A program made the position numbers and the translations under genes. Below are positions 29,765 to 40,690 of a stretch of DNA of 64,000 bases, piece by piece; within the stretch, counting starts at the first letter, position 1; every line of letters begins with the position of its first letter. Source of the DNA: Rebecca billardiae RCC1528 (Eukaryota > Haptophyta); NCBI GenBank assembly GCA_965240325.2, contig OZ251222.1, positions 4,712,001 to 4,776,000 on the forward strand, given 5' to 3'. Below the pieces are notes generated by a model. The model searched no databases, was not told the DNA's origin, and worked only from the letters and a program-made list of their open reading frames with translations.

Positions 29765-31303
29765 GCGCCGCCCTCGCCGCCGCCGCCAGAGCTGGTGCTC
29801 TTCATGCTCTTCGGCTACGCGTTCGGCTGGCTCGACCTCCTCGTCCTCCTCCTCCTCCTCCTCCTCCTGCTGCTGCTGCTCTGTTGCTGCGCGCGCGCGC
29901 TGCTCCTCCGCAGCGCGCGCCGCAGCCGCGAGCGCGAGGGGTGGGCGGACTTGGCCGATGGCGGCCGCTCGCGCGCGCCGTGGTGCCCCGGGCTGCGCGC
30001 GCTCTTCTCGGGCGGCCGAGGTGGTGGCGGCCGAGCCACGAAGCGGCCCGCCGACCCCGAGCGCGCGGGCTCGCGCTGGCCCAGCTGCCCTCGGCTGCCG
30101 AGGCGGCGCCCACGCTCGCCCGCGCCGCCGGGCGGCTCCGGCTGGGCTTTGCCCTTCGGCTGGGCTCGGCCGGCCGCGTGGCCGCGCGCGCTCACGCCGG
30201 CGTGCCCGCGCATCCCGCTCTTCCGCAGGCGCGCCGCGCCCGCGGCGCGCCCGGCGAAGGTGGGCCCGGACGACGCCGCGCCGGCCGGCGGCGCGCGCCC
30301 CGCCCAGCCCGCGCGCCCGCCGCCCAGCCTCGCGTGCAAGGCGCCCATCGACGCGGTGTGCCGCTTCTCCGACTCGGACGTTGTCTTCGTGCCGGACGCG
30401 CCGCCGCTCGACTCGGCACGCGCGCGCGCAAAGGCGCTCGCGGTGGCGATGGGCAAGCCGGCCGACCGGGAGGCGACGAACGAGCTCGCCTCCGGCGGCG
30501 CGACCGCCGCGCCGTCGCAGCGCGCGCTCGCGCGCCAGCTCTCCTTTGAGCACAGCTCGACCGTGTACACGCCGAGCGAGCGCGGACGGCGGCGCGCGGG
30601 CGGCGGCGCGGGCGCGGGCCGGCCGCGGCCCGGCGCGGTGCGTGTCGGCGGCGGCGGCGGCGACTGGGCCTCTCCGCGCTCGCCGCAGCGGCGCGGCTCC
30701 GGCAGCAGCCCCGGACGCGCCAAGCAGAACGCCATGGCGGAGTCCATCCTCGCGGAGGCGCGCCGCAGGGAGGCGGAGGACGCCGCGCGCCGGCCGCGCT
30801 CGCCGCGCCGCGACAGCGTCGACAGCGCGCGCCCGCGCAGCCCGGGCGCGGGCTCCGACGGCGCGCGCAGCCCCGGCCGCGCGCACACGCCAGAGGGCGG
30901 CGGCCGGCGCGGCTCCCGCGAGTCGCCCGGGGCGCAGCGCTTGAGCCCGGCGGCTGGCGCGCAGGGCCGGCAGCCGGCGCAGCCGCCGTCGCAAGAGCGC
31001 CCGCCCTCCAGGCCGACACCGCCGCCGTCCCTGGGCTCGTCAGGGCGCTCAGGCTCGGCCACGGGCATGCCGCGCCGGCGCGGCTTCTTCGAGGCCGAGC
31101 GGCAGCCGTCCGCAGACCTCACCGACTACGCCGCCGAGCCCCCGCGGAGCGGCTCGCGCGGGCGCGCTCCGCCGCCGGCGCGCGGCGGCGACGGCAGCAG
31201 CACGTACGCGGCCGGCGCGAGCCGAGCAGGCCGCGGCCCGTCTCCCGCACCCGCTCGCAGCGGGCCCAGCGCTGGAGGCGGCCGGCGGCAGCAGATGATC
31301 TGA
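29144..31303 (+). CDS. Secretory-pathway single-pass membrane protein with SPPP-rich stalk
   Basis: 719 residues. Residues 1-23 are a clear signal peptide. A small Cys-containing luminal/extracellular domain follows (residues ~24-150; CPRCAQAVHD, HSGACGLVDADAA). Residues ~153-216 are a Ser-Pro-rich stalk like hydroxyproline-rich cell-wall/pherophorin regions. A membrane span at ~217-255 includes a poly-Leu run encoded by CTC repeats, followed by CCC, which may be palmitoylated. The remaining ~450 residues are a basic, disordered Arg/Ser/Pro-rich cytoplasmic tail. I recognise no enzyme domain. A cell-surface anchor or sensor is plausible. The tail could also hide an unrecognised intron, but the frame stays open throughout. 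Confidence 0.65.
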
Positions 31304-31926
31304 CCATCGCCTGCCGACGATGTGTGAGAGCGTCGCACGCCGGATCGCGACGACGCCAACGCCAACGGATGACGAGCTTTGCCGCTTTGCGCAGTCTCAG
31401 CAGCATCGACGATATGTGTACTTGTTAGCCATATATGCGCCCGCCGTCAGCCGCGCCTGGCGGTGCCAGTGATATGATTGACCGCGGCGGTAGGCGGCCG
31501 GTATATATATAGATATATATATATACAGCAGCATCGAGCTGCAGCCAGCTGACGACAGCGTTTAATAATATTATTGCTGCGCTGGTGAAATCTGCTGCTC
31601 ATCATCATTATTATAAATAACCTGGTCGCGTGATGACTAGCAGCCCGTAGCCGTCTGCTGCTAAGTACTGGCTACTACTGCGGTGAGCAGTCGTGCCTGG
31701 CGATCGTGGCCTGCGTGGCCGGCGCCATTGACGAGCTTCGTCTGCGACTCGACGACACCCGCCAGCAGTCGATGGTGATGGAGCCGGCGAGCATGATCGA
31801 TGCCCGCGCGGGCCGCCGGACCACCCCGGCTGCGGCGTGGTGGCAGCCCCAACAGTGTGCCGCGCGCCCTCGGCCAGCCAGCCCGCGCGGCACACGGTCC
31901 GCGCCGCTGCGGCGGCGGGGCGGCTC
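31304..31926. other. Convergent intergenic region
   Basis: 623 bp between two 3' ends. Contains a TATATA run at about 31501-31525 and TTATTAT-rich sequence at 31560-31620, presumably with the polyadenylation signals. No gene seen. Confidence 0.6.
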
Positions 31927-33465
31927 TCAGGCGGCCGCCAGCCGCACGCGCGCGGGGCCGGCGCGCTGCGCGAGCGTCGCCCGCTCGAAGCAGAGCGGCG
32001 GCACCGGCGGCACGGGCTCGACGCGCTCGGGCCCCGCAACGAGCAGCGCGAGCATGCACTCCATCGCGGTGAGCGCGAACCTCTCGCCCGGGCACTTGTG
32101 CACCCCGTGCGAGAAGGTGGTGAAGCTGTACTCGTCCACCGCCGCGCCCGTGTCCGCGAAGGCGAGGCGCGCGTCGGCGGGCGGCGCGCGCCACTGCGCG
32201 CGGAGCGGGTTGTACTCGGCCGCGTCCGCGCCCCACAGCCCCGCGTGCACGTTGGGCGCGACGTGCGTCACCGCAATCGTCTCGCCCGCGCGCAGCCGGT
32301 ACGCAGCGCCGTCCGCCGTGACCAGTCTGAAGCCGTGCGGCGGCATCACGGTGCGCACCGCGCCGATGGAGTGCGCGGTGAGGCGGCACGCCTCGAGGAC
32401 GCAGCGGCGCAGCGCCTCGCACCCGCGCAGCGCCGCCGCGCCCGGCTCCGCGTGCAGCCCCGCGCCCTCCGCGCGCATCCTGCGCAGCTCCTCGCCGCCC
32501 GCCTCCGCGCCGAGCAGAAACGCCTGCGCCGCGCCGATCGCAGGGTTCTTGTGCGCGGCGAAGAGCAGGCCGACGACGAGCTCGCCGCACGCGCTCGGCG
32601 GGAGGGCGGCGGCGCGGAAGGCGCGGAGCCACGGGCCGTGCCCGTCCGCCTCGCGCGCGCGCCCCACCGCCGCGCCCAGCCGCGCCACGAGCGCGCGCCG
32701 CCGCCAGCCGACCGGCCAGAGGGCCAGAGGCAGCGACAGAGCGCGCGGCAGCACCGACGCCTGGGCGATCGCCTCCTCGAGCGCGTCCTGGAAGGCCATG
32801 AAGTCGTCGATGAGCGAGGCGCCCGCCTCGAGCAGCAGCGCCGGGCCGAGCAGCCGCTCGATCATCGCGCGCAGCATGCACCGCCGCACCAGCCCGAGCA
32901 CGTCGGGCGTGCGCGCGGCCGGGCGCGCGCCGGGCGCGCGCGCTTTGCCCAGCTCGAGCCGCAGCGCGCGCCGCAGCGCGTCGTAGAGCGGCGCGACCTC
33001 GTCGACGAGCTTGGGGCCGGCGAGCATGTCCTTGAGCACCTGCTTGTGGAACCCCGTGCCCTCGAGCACGTTGTACTCGCCCAGCGCCTCGTCGAAGCCG
33101 ACCGCCTGCACCGCGCGCCGCGCGGAGAGCACAGCCTCGGGCGCGGTCGCCACCTGCGCGAGCGCGGCGCGGTCGGCGCCGACGACGACCATGCGCTTGC
33201 CCGCGAGGTTGATGCGGAAGACCGGGCCCACGCGCGCGCACTGCTCCGAGAGGAACGCCGGCGCCGACGCCTTGTACCTGAGCGCGTGCCCGAGCAGCGG
33301 CACCGCGCCCGCCGCGTCCGGCACCTCGCGCTCGTCGGCCGCGCGCAGCGGCTTGGGCGCGCGGCGCGCGGCCGAGCCGGCGACGAGGCGGGTCACGAGC
33401 CAGATCACGACGAGCACCTGCGCCGTCCCTGCGCCCATCGCCCACCAGCACCACGAGAGCGCCAT
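31927..33465 (-). CDS. Cytochrome P450
   Basis: 512 residues from ATG 33465, the usual P450 length; the open frame continues upstream only with non-ATG starts. N-terminal hydrophobic anchor (residues ~1-30) for the ER membrane. Substrate-entry segment VPLLGHALRYKASAPAFL. I-helix region LVVGLLFAAHKNPAIG, lacking the usual A/G-G-x-D/E-T-T and therefore unlike a standard monooxygenase oxygen-activation groove. ExxR-type helix LEACRL (E-x-x-R read as E-A-C-R). Haem loop FSHGVHKCPGERFAL with the axial Cys. The I-helix and haem region resemble the CYP51/CYP7/CYP8 side of the family, so a sterol or lipid substrate is likely; the exact family cannot be set. Confidence 0.87.
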   Translation of the reverse strand: MALSWCWWAMGAGTAQVLVVIWLVTRLVAGSAARRAPKPLRAADEREVPDAAGAVPLLGHALRYKASAPAFLSEQCARVGPVFRINLAGKRMVVVGADRAALAQVATAPEAVLSARRAVQAVGFDEALGEYNVLEGTGFHKQVLKDMLAGPKLVDEVAPLYDALRRALRLELGKARAPGARPAARTPDVLGLVRRCMLRAMIERLLGPALLLEAGASLIDDFMAFQDALEEAIAQASVLPRALSLPLALWPVGWRRRALVARLGAAVGRAREADGHGPWLRAFRAAALPPSACGELVVGLLFAAHKNPAIGAAQAFLLGAEAGGEELRRMRAEGAGLHAEPGAAALRGCEALRRCVLEACRLTAHSIGAVRTVMPPHGFRLVTADGAAYRLRAGETIAVTHVAPNVHAGLWGADAAEYNPLRAQWRAPPADARLAFADTGAAVDEYSFTTFSHGVHKCPGERFALTAMECMLALLVAGPERVEPVPPVPPLCFERATLAQRAGPARVRLAAA

Positions 33466-33708
33466 GCTCGATCGCGCCGAGCGACGACGACGCGCGGACG
33501 CGTGTGCGGGTCGCGCCCGGAAGATGCGCCGCACGCCGCAGCTTGGTGTCTCATTGGTCGTGACTCGTGATTTCAGATTTCACCCAGCGTCTTGATCGGT
33601 CCGGCCCGCGTTCCGGCGGCACGGCCTTGGTCAGCAAAGCAAGCGAGCGCCGCACGGCGGCGCCCCGCTCGCCAAGCTCTGCTCTGCGGCGCGGCCGCGT
33701 GCGCGGCC
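33466..33708. promoter_or_regulatory. 243-bp divergent region between the P450 and COG7 genes
   Basis: Start codons face away from each other. No distinct motif recognised. Confidence 0.4.
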
Positions 33709-35158
33709 ATGGCTTCGCTCGTGCTCGAGCTGCACGAGCAGGGTACGCGCGCGTGGATCAACGCGCAGCTGGCCCAGATGGACGGCGGCGCGCAGCACGC
33801 GGACGTGCAGCTGTACACGCTGCTGCGCAAGCTCGAGCTGCTCGCGGACGACATGGAGTCGAGCGTGCAGAGCACCAACGTGCAGCTCGTGCGCGCGATG
33901 CCGCAGGCCGTGCGCGACGTGGAGAGCCTGCAGGAGACCGCCGCCGAGCTGCGCGCCTCGCTCAGCGCCCTCTCCACCGAGCTGGCCGAGCTCGAGATCC
34001 AGTCGGACAGCTCGCTCGGGCTGCTCGTCGAGGTGCGCGCGAGGGAGAGAGGGAGGCGTCGCCGCCCCTCGCCCCGCCGCGCCGCCGCCGCGCCGCCGCC
34101 GCGGCGCGCGCGGCCCCTCGCCCCGCGGCCCACCACGCGGCCGCCGCCCCCGCGCCGCGCGCCCCCCGCCAGGCGGAGCACGTGAAGCGCCGGATGGGTC
34201 TGGTGAGCGAGACGCTCGAGCAGGCGCAGCACTTTGCGCACACGCTGGGCGCGGCGGAGGCGGCGCTCGAGGCGGGCGACGCGCCGGGCGCGGCGTCGCG
34301 GCTCGCCAAGTCGCGCGCGGGCCTCGGCTCGCTCGAGAGCGTGCCGCGCTTCCGCGACGCGCGCGCGCGCGTGGACGCGCTGAGCGCGCGGCTCGAGTCA
34401 TCGCTGCAGCCGCGGCTGGTGGGCGCAGTGCGCGAGCGGGATGCGGCGCTGGCGCGGGAGTGCGTGGGCGTGCTCGAGCAGCTCGGGCGCGCGGAGAGCG
34501 CGGCGGACGCGTTCGTCGCCACGCGGCAGGGCCCCCTCCTCGAGCGCTGGAACGCGCACGCGCACGCCTCCGAGGCCGGATTCGACGCGTGGCTGCCCTC
34601 GTTCCAAGCGGCCGTGCTGGCCGACGCGCGCGCGGACGCGGAGTGGGCGCGCGCGGCCGGCTTCAAGGGCGCGCGCGCGCTGGTCGGGCGCGCGCTGGTC
34701 GAGGCGCTCGGCGCGATCGCGGCGCAGTGCGCCGAGCGCCTCTGCGAGCTCGCGCGCGGCGCCGCCGCCGAGGGCGCCGCCGAGCCCGACGGCGGCCGCT
34801 GTGCGGACGGGCTGGAGCGCGTCGTGACGCTCGCGGCCGCGTCGCGCGCGTGGGGTGCGGAGCTGTCGCGCGCCGTGTGCGCCGACGGCGGCGGCGGCGG
34901 CGCGGGGTCGGACGGCGGCGGCGCGGGCGGGGCGGCCGAGCAGCTGCGCACCGCGCTCGCGCTCGCGTGCGACGCGCCGTGGGCGCGCGTGCGCGCGCGC
35001 TGGGCCGAGCTCGAGCAGCCCGTGCTGGCGGGCAGGCTGCGCGCGCTGCCGCTGCCGAGCGCCGGCGGCGCGGCCGCGCTCAGCGCCGCGCTCGCCGCCG
35101 CGCTGCCGCGCGCGCTCGCCGAGCTGGGCGGCGCGACGCGGCGCTGCGCCGCGCTGAG

Positions 35159-35190
<32 letters not shown>

Positions 35191-36212
35191 CCGCGCGCGC
35201 GATGCGCGCCGCCATCGCCGCCGCGCACCAGCACGAGCCGCCCGTGGGCGCGCAGCTGGGCGCCGCCCTCGGCCGCTGCTATGACGCGGCGGTGGCCGAG
35301 CGGTGCGATGCGCTGCTGGGCGCGCTGGCGAGCGCGCTCGGGCTCGAGGGCGCGGGCGGCGCGCCGGCGGGCGCGAGGGGGTGGGCGCACTTTGGCGACG
35401 TGATGCGCGCGCTGTGCGCGCTGCACGAGCACGCCGCACAGCTCGCCGCGCTCGCGCACGGCGCCGCGGCCGAGCTGGGCGCGCCCGCGCTGGGCGAGGC
35501 ACCGTGCGCGAGCGCGCGCGCGCTCGAGGCGCGCGCGCGCGCGCTCGCGCTCGGCAGCGCGTTCGCGCCGATCGAGGCGCGCATCGGCGAGGCGCGCGCG
35601 CTGGACGTGTGGTCCGCGCGCGGCGGCGCGTCCGCCTTCTCCGCCTCCGCGCTGCCGTACATGACCGCGATCGGCGAGCACCTGCTGCTGCTGCCCCAGG
35701 CACTTGAGCCCTACAGCGATCACGGCGCGCTGCGCCCTGCGCCGCCGGGGGGCCGAGCGCGCGCCGAGCGCGCGGAGGGCGGCGGGGGCGGCGCGGGCGC
35801 GGAGGGCGGCAGCGGTGCGGGCGCGGAGGGCGGCGCGGCCATCGTCGCGTGGCTCGAGCAGCTCTGCGCGCGCGCCGTCGACGCGCTGCTCGGCCTCGCG
35901 GCGGGGCTGCGCGAGCTCAGCCCCGCGGGCGAGCGCCAGCTGTGTGCCGACGCGGGCTACTTGCGCATGGTGGTGGCGAGCGGGCTCGGCCTCGACGCCG
36001 ACCCGCGGCTCGGCGAGCTCGAGCGCGCGCTCGGCGACGGCGGGCTCGAGCAGCAGTCGGCGCCGGGCGCGGGCCTACCCGCCGAGGTGGCGCGCGGTCT
36101 CGAGCGCGCGCGCCGCGCGCACGCCGACGCCGTCGGGCCAGCCGCGGCCGGGGGGCAGCGCGAGCCGGGCGGCGCGGGCGCCGCGGCGGGCTCGAGCGCG
36201 TTCGGCATCTGA
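33709..36212 (+). CDS. COG7: Conserved oligomeric Golgi complex subunit 7
   Basis: Exons 33709-34032 and 34173-36212 (phase 0, GT-AG) give 787 residues (human COG7 770). COG tethers retrograde vesicles within the Golgi; COG7 belongs to lobe B. The N-terminal coiled coil matches the family: TRAWINAQL, LLRKLELLADDMESSVQ, VQLVRAMPQAVRDVESLQE, SDSSLGLLVE, then across the intron VKRRMGLVSETLEQAQHF and RDARARVDALSARLESSL. The rest is Ala-rich helical with Gly-rich inserts near 400 and 690. The C-terminal part (YMTAIGEHLLLLPQALEPY) also fits COG7. The ATG at 33709 sits inside a good context (GCCATGG). Confidence 0.88.
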
Positions 36213-37245
36213 GGGAGCCACCACCATCATGCTGCCGACGGTCGGCCGCAGGCCGCAAGCAGCCCGAGCCACGGCCGGCGCGCGCCGTGGTTGCCCACGG
36301 CCAGGCGGGCGCCGCCACCCAAGGCAGTGCTGCTCCCCCAAGTCCGCACTGACGACTCAGCGTCGCGCTCTGCCAGCCCCTGCTGGCATTCTGACAGCGG
36401 CGCGGCCCGGGATTCACATCCGGCGACTTGCTCTCCACAGGCGATAGGCAATGCTGCTGTATTTCTGGATCAGCGGAGTCCACTGGCGCGCCGGCCACGG
36501 CTAGACGAAGGACCGCCGGCGCAGGTGACTGCGGGAGTCGCCTGAAACACGGCAGTGACAGCGCGCTGCCCGGTCCCGGGGAGCCGGGAGGGCTGCAGGC
36601 TGCGTGCAGCCCATGAAGAAAAGTAGAAAACTGTGAGTGATCAGTCATCACCGGAAAACATATGGGGGTAAGGGTATCCCATATGGTGGTTAAAAAGTGA
36701 GTTCGCGGGAAAACTCGTCGCCATGTGACCTGGACGAAGCCGTGAAGCATTTTGTATCTCATCATTCATCATTTCGCTGATGAGTCATGAGTGTGGATAT
36801 CCACCCGGCCCTGGCCGGGTGGGCGATGAAGCAGCTTTTGATGATGACAAAATGGGTGGCGAACAATCCGGCGAGTATTCTGAATCTGACCATCAGGACG
36901 AGCCTGAAGTACACATACGTACTTCATCCCAGGTTTGGTCCCAGAATTCCAGAAAGTGTCGGCAGATTTGTATCTGTGTATCCATCATATCACTTTCAGA
37001 CTTTTACAGCCTGAAAGTACCAAAGTTAAGGCTGGAAATTCTTTCTGGGGACAGACCCTGAGATCCTCTGAATAAGGACTACTGAGGCCGGGTAGGATTG
37101 CTCGCGCGTCCACCAATGAGATTTGCGGATTGTAGTCCCAGACACGGTTTGGGGAATTGGGGTGGGCGTCCACGTTCGCCCTCCGAATTACGCCACTCAA
37201 CTCCCCGAAGGTCCCCCCCACTCCTCCCTCTCCGTCCCTCGGCTC
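36213..37245. other. Intergenic with a low-GC hairpin-rich island
   Basis: 1.03 kb. 36213-36600 is ordinary GC-rich sequence. About 36610-37100 drops sharply in GC and contains four perfect short hairpins (listed separately). ORFs of up to 93 codons across the island have no recognised similarity. Confidence 0.6.
36659..37018. repeat. Cluster of four perfect hairpins in a low-GC island
   Basis: Stems: 36659-36666/36678-36685 (CATATGGG), 36801-36810/36813-36822 (CCACCCGGCC), 36905-36912/36919-36926 (TGAAGTAC) and 36992-36999/37011-37018 (ACTTTCAG). Could be a structured RNA, a mobile-element remnant or inserted foreign DNA. Confidence 0.7.
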
Positions 37246-37918
37246 ATGTCGCACTCCTCCTCCGACGACCAGCTCTCGCCGCGCTCGTCATCGACTGATG
37301 ACGAGTCGTCGACCGCGCAGATGGCGCTCGACCTCACCGCGCCGCCACCGGCCGCCCTCGGCGGCTCCCTCGGCCTCGACGCGCTCGTCTCCGACGGCTC
37401 GGCCTCGGAGTCGCGCGGCAACCCCGTCCGCCAGATGCCCGTCCTCCTGACGCAGGCGGAGGAGCGATCATTCACGTGCGAGGTCTGCCGCAAGTCGTTC
37501 AAGCGTGAGACCAACCTCATGTTCCACATGGCCACCCACCGCTCCCAGGGCGACGCGGCGTCGTGGAACGCGCCCGTCCAGTGCTCCGACTGCCCCAAGG
37601 TCTTCGCGACCAAGTACCAGGCGAAGAAGCACTACCTGCGCCGCCACTTCGAGGGCGAGAGGCGGTTCGCGTGCACGCGCTGCAACCTCAAGTCCTTCGC
37701 CGTCAAGGAGGACCTCACCACCCACCTCAAGACGTGCGGCCGCACGTTTGCGTGCGAGTGCGGCGCGCGCCCGCGCTCGCTCCTCGCGCTGAACAAGCAC
37801 TGCTCGCAGACGGGCCACACGCCGGCGGGCGGCAAGGCGGCGGCTTTGGCAGCCGCCGCCGCCGCCGAGGCCGCCGAGGCCGAGGCGAAGGCGAAGGCCG
37901 AGGCCAAGGCCGTCGCCT

Positions 37919-37953
<35 letters not shown>

Positions 37954-38136
37954 GCTCCGCCGCCGCCGCCCGCGCAGCTCACGCTCAAGCGGGCACGCAC
38001 GCCCTCGGACGAGGCGGCGGCGATGCTGACCGACGCCTTCTTCGCCGGCATCGACGCCGCGTCCCTCGTCAACTTCAACGACGGCCAGGCGAACGACGAT
38101 GACCTCATCGCCGCGATCACTCGCCTCGTCGAGTGA
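37246..38136 (+). CDS. C2H2 zinc-finger protein of the plant IDD-like type
   Basis: 296 residues from ATG 37246. An earlier in-frame ATG at 37123 is possible, but its extra 41 residues look like untranslated leader. N-terminal Ser/Asp/Glu-rich region. Fingers: FTCEVCRKSFKRETNLMFHM (C2H2); CSDCPKVFATKYQAKKHYLR; FACTRCNLKSFAVKEDLTTH with a terminal C (C2HC); and FACECGARPRSLLALNKHC (C2HC). The order, and the 'K..L..H...C' spacing between fingers 3 and 4, follows the INDETERMINATE-domain family of plants, which are DNA-binding transcription factors. A poly-Ala/Glu coiled segment and a short acidic tail follow. No intron. Likely nuclear. Confidence 0.85.
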
Positions 38137-39201
38137 GCGCGCGGCCTCGCGCCGCTGTCGTCGCTCGCACACGCTGTCACGCACGCACACGCAACGCACA
38201 CCCTGCCGCACCACGCCAGCACGCCACGTGCACCCATCCTCGTCTTCGTCTCGCGTCTTTCTGTCTCGTCTCGTCTCGTCTCGTCCTGTCTCGCCTCGTC
38301 TCGTCTTGTGAGCCCACTCTGCGCACACGGCCATGCACACCCGCTCTGAGTCTGAACTCTGAACTCTGAAGTCTGATCCGCCACTGAGCCCACTGATTGG
38401 CACTCGACCTTCGGTTCTGATGACTGACTGTTCAATGCTGCCACGGTGCCACCACTTCGGGCGACGCCGCCACCGTCACCGTGGCGGCGCCTGGCTGTCC
38501 GGACGAATAAGAGTAGACTCCAGCTTGACACGGAATTTGACAGCAGTCAGTCACGTCTGCACTGACTGCCGGCGGCCGCGGCGGCCCGGTCGCGGGCGCG
38601 CCACGCCGGCACGCCGCGACGCGGCACGCGGCCCACGCCCACGGCCAGTGACTGTGAGCCACGGGGCCACTTGGGCGCTGTCGCCGCGGTCAGGCAGCTG
38701 GCAGGGCCCGCCGAGTCAGCAGGGCACTCACCGTCAGTCACCGACACCGTGCCCTGCCCCTCGGGCTCGGACGCGGCTGCCGTCGAGTCGTATCAGTCTG
38801 CACTATCACTCGGGAGTGTCATCGGAATGATGAGTGACAGTCACGGTCGGACACCCGCGTCACAACCGTCCGCCGACTGAGTCATCTAGTGATACCCTGA
38901 GTCCACGCCGCCCGGCGCCCCGGGGGGCGGGGGGGGGCGCCCGGCGCCGCCGCTCCGACAGACCCGCAGACCGGACTGTTCTTTCTGGCGGTGCGCGTCA
39001 GCCGATGAACGGCGAACCGTACTGGGCCGGTCTTGCAGGCTGCTCGCTCTCGTACCACTGAGGACATCGGCTGCGCGCGCGGGCACGTTCGTCAGCGCAG
39101 CATGCACGCGCTGGCGCCCGCTCGCCGCGGCCCACGGTGCCCGCCAACCAGCCACCAGGCGACCACGGGCCGAGCGCACGCGCATCATTTTGCGGTCGCC
39201 A
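38137..39201. other. Convergent intergenic region with pyrimidine tract
   Basis: 1.07 kb between two 3' ends. A GTCTC/CTCGT polypyrimidine tract runs from about 38255 to 38310, and a G-run (GGGGGGCGGGGGGGGGC) lies near 38922-38938. No gene recognised. Confidence 0.55.
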
Positions 39202-40158
39202 TCAAGCGATTGCTCCCTTCACGGCGTCGAGTGCGTCGACGAGCGCCAGCCGCTCCTCGTCGTCGAGCGGCGCGCCCGACCTCCACTTGGCGAGGAGCTC
39301 GAGGGCGCGCTTAGCGAAGACGTCGGCCTCGAGCTGCGCCTTGGCCGCGTCCAGGTCGCGTCTGAGCTGCTGCAGCTGCGAGCGCGACATGCCCGCTGCG
39401 CCGTACGCCGCCCACGTCGTGAGCGAGTCAATCAGGGCGGGGTCCGGGAACCCCGCCGGGTCGCCAGCCGGCGCGGCGACTGCCGCGGGGACGGGTGGCG
39501 CAGGGATGGCCGGGGCGGCGGGCGCGGCTGCGGCGGGGGCCGGCGGCGACGGCTGTGGGGCAGGCGCAGGCGGCTGCACGGGTGTCGGGGCGACGGCGAC
39601 AGGTGGCGGCGATGGCGGCGGAGCAGCTGGGGCTGGGGCGGGAGAGGGGGCGCCCGTGAGCCCGGCGAGCGCTGCGAAGCTGTCGGCGGCAATCATGCCA
39701 CCAACCTCCTCCACAGCGCCCGCAGGCGGGAGGGGGGCCGGCGCAGCAGGCGGCGGCGGCGGCGGCGGCGGTGGCAACTTCACAGCGTGCTGCGGCGCTG
39801 GAGGCGCCGGCGCTGCAGGCGGCGCGGGCGGCGGCGCGATCGCCGCGGCGGGAGCCGTGGGCGGCGGCGGCGGAAGCGGCGTCGGCGCGGCCGACGAGGC
39901 GTCGCCCGCCTTCGCCTCCGTCTTGCGGCTGCTCCACTCCTCGAGCATCTTCTTGGCGAGTGCGCGCCGGTCCTCGGGCGACATGCGCATGGCCTGGTCT
40001 CTCCGGTTGGCGAGCTCTTCGTCGGCGGACGCCCGGATGCGCGAGGCGCGCACGCGCGTGAGAGCGCCTGCCCGCGGCAGCGGCCGCGAGGGCAGCGCGG
40101 CCCGCGAGAGCGCGAGCGAGCCGATGATTGCAATCAGCACGGCACGCGCGACCTGCAT
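39202..40158 (-). CDS. Proline/alanine-rich protein with N-terminal signal, probably plastid-targeted or secreted
   Basis: 318 residues from ATG 40158, no intron. Residues 1-21 form a signal peptide. The next ~25 residues are basic and Ser/Arg-rich (RPLPRAGALTRVRASRIRAS), as in a bipartite plastid signal. A short charged helix follows (SPEDRRALAKKMLEEW, ~60-80), then ~160 residues of Pro/Ala low complexity, then a helical C-terminus (SRSQLQQLRRDLDAAKAQLE ... ERLALVDALDAVKGAI). No known domain. The two helical ends could mediate protein contact across a flexible linker. Confidence 0.65.
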   Translation of the reverse strand: MQVARAVLIAIIGSLALSRAALPSRPLPRAGALTRVRASRIRASADEELANRRDQAMRMSPEDRRALAKKMLEEWSSRKTEAKAGDASSAAPTPLPPPPPTAPAAAIAPPPAPPAAPAPPAPQHAVKLPPPPPPPPPAAPAPLPPAGAVEEVGGMIAADSFAALAGLTGAPSPAPAPAAPPPSPPPVAVAPTPVQPPAPAPQPSPPAPAAAAPAAPAIPAPPVPAAVAAPAGDPAGFPDPALIDSLTTWAAYGAAGMSRSQLQQLRRDLDAAKAQLEADVFAKRALELLAKWRSGAPLDDEERLALVDALDAVKGAIA

Positions 40159-40690
40159 CGTGTGAGTGGCGACCCTCGCGTCTCGAGATCTGCTCGTCGT
40201 CTTCTCGACGTCGCAGCAGATTCACGCCCGCGGCCATCGCTCGCCCCGGACCGGATTGACGACTGTCTAAAAATCTGTGCTGGCGAAGCCTGCCGGCGCC
40301 GGCGGAGTACTACTACTACTTGCTACTGTTAGTACCTCTACTGAGACAACTGGACAGCCTGGCACGGCGCCGCGGCCGGGACCGCACCGGCGGCGGCAGC
40401 GGCCCGCGGCACCGACATTCGGTCGTGACGCGCGGCCGATCCCGCTTGCGCACCAACTGGCCGCGGCACAGTCGCACGAGCCGGCCCGGGACGCGCGGAT
40501 GTGCGGTCAGTGGTGCGGACCGGAACCGCGCGCGATGCGGTCCAACGCGGCTGCCCCGCGGCCCAACCGCCGACGATGCGCACACTTGGCTCGTCGTGGC
40601 TGGCCGGCTGCCAGCTGGCGTCGGCGTCGCCGGGCGCGGCCGCCCGCGCTCGCGAGTTGGCTGGGTGCGTGCGACACGCGCCGAGATGCG
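40159..40690. other. Intergenic, no gene recognised
   Basis: 532 bp holding the 39202-40158 gene's 5' region and the 3' flank of IWS1. The ORFs here read antisense into neighbours and look like composition artefacts. Confidence 0.5.

Noticed and set aside
36390-36470. Possible tRNA (GGGATTCACATCC resembling a T-arm)
   Set aside because: No matching acceptor, D-arm or anticodon stem could be drawn around it.
36780-37061. 93-codon ORF in the low-GC island
   Set aside because: No domain or homologue recognised and it spans several hairpins; kept as a non-coding island.
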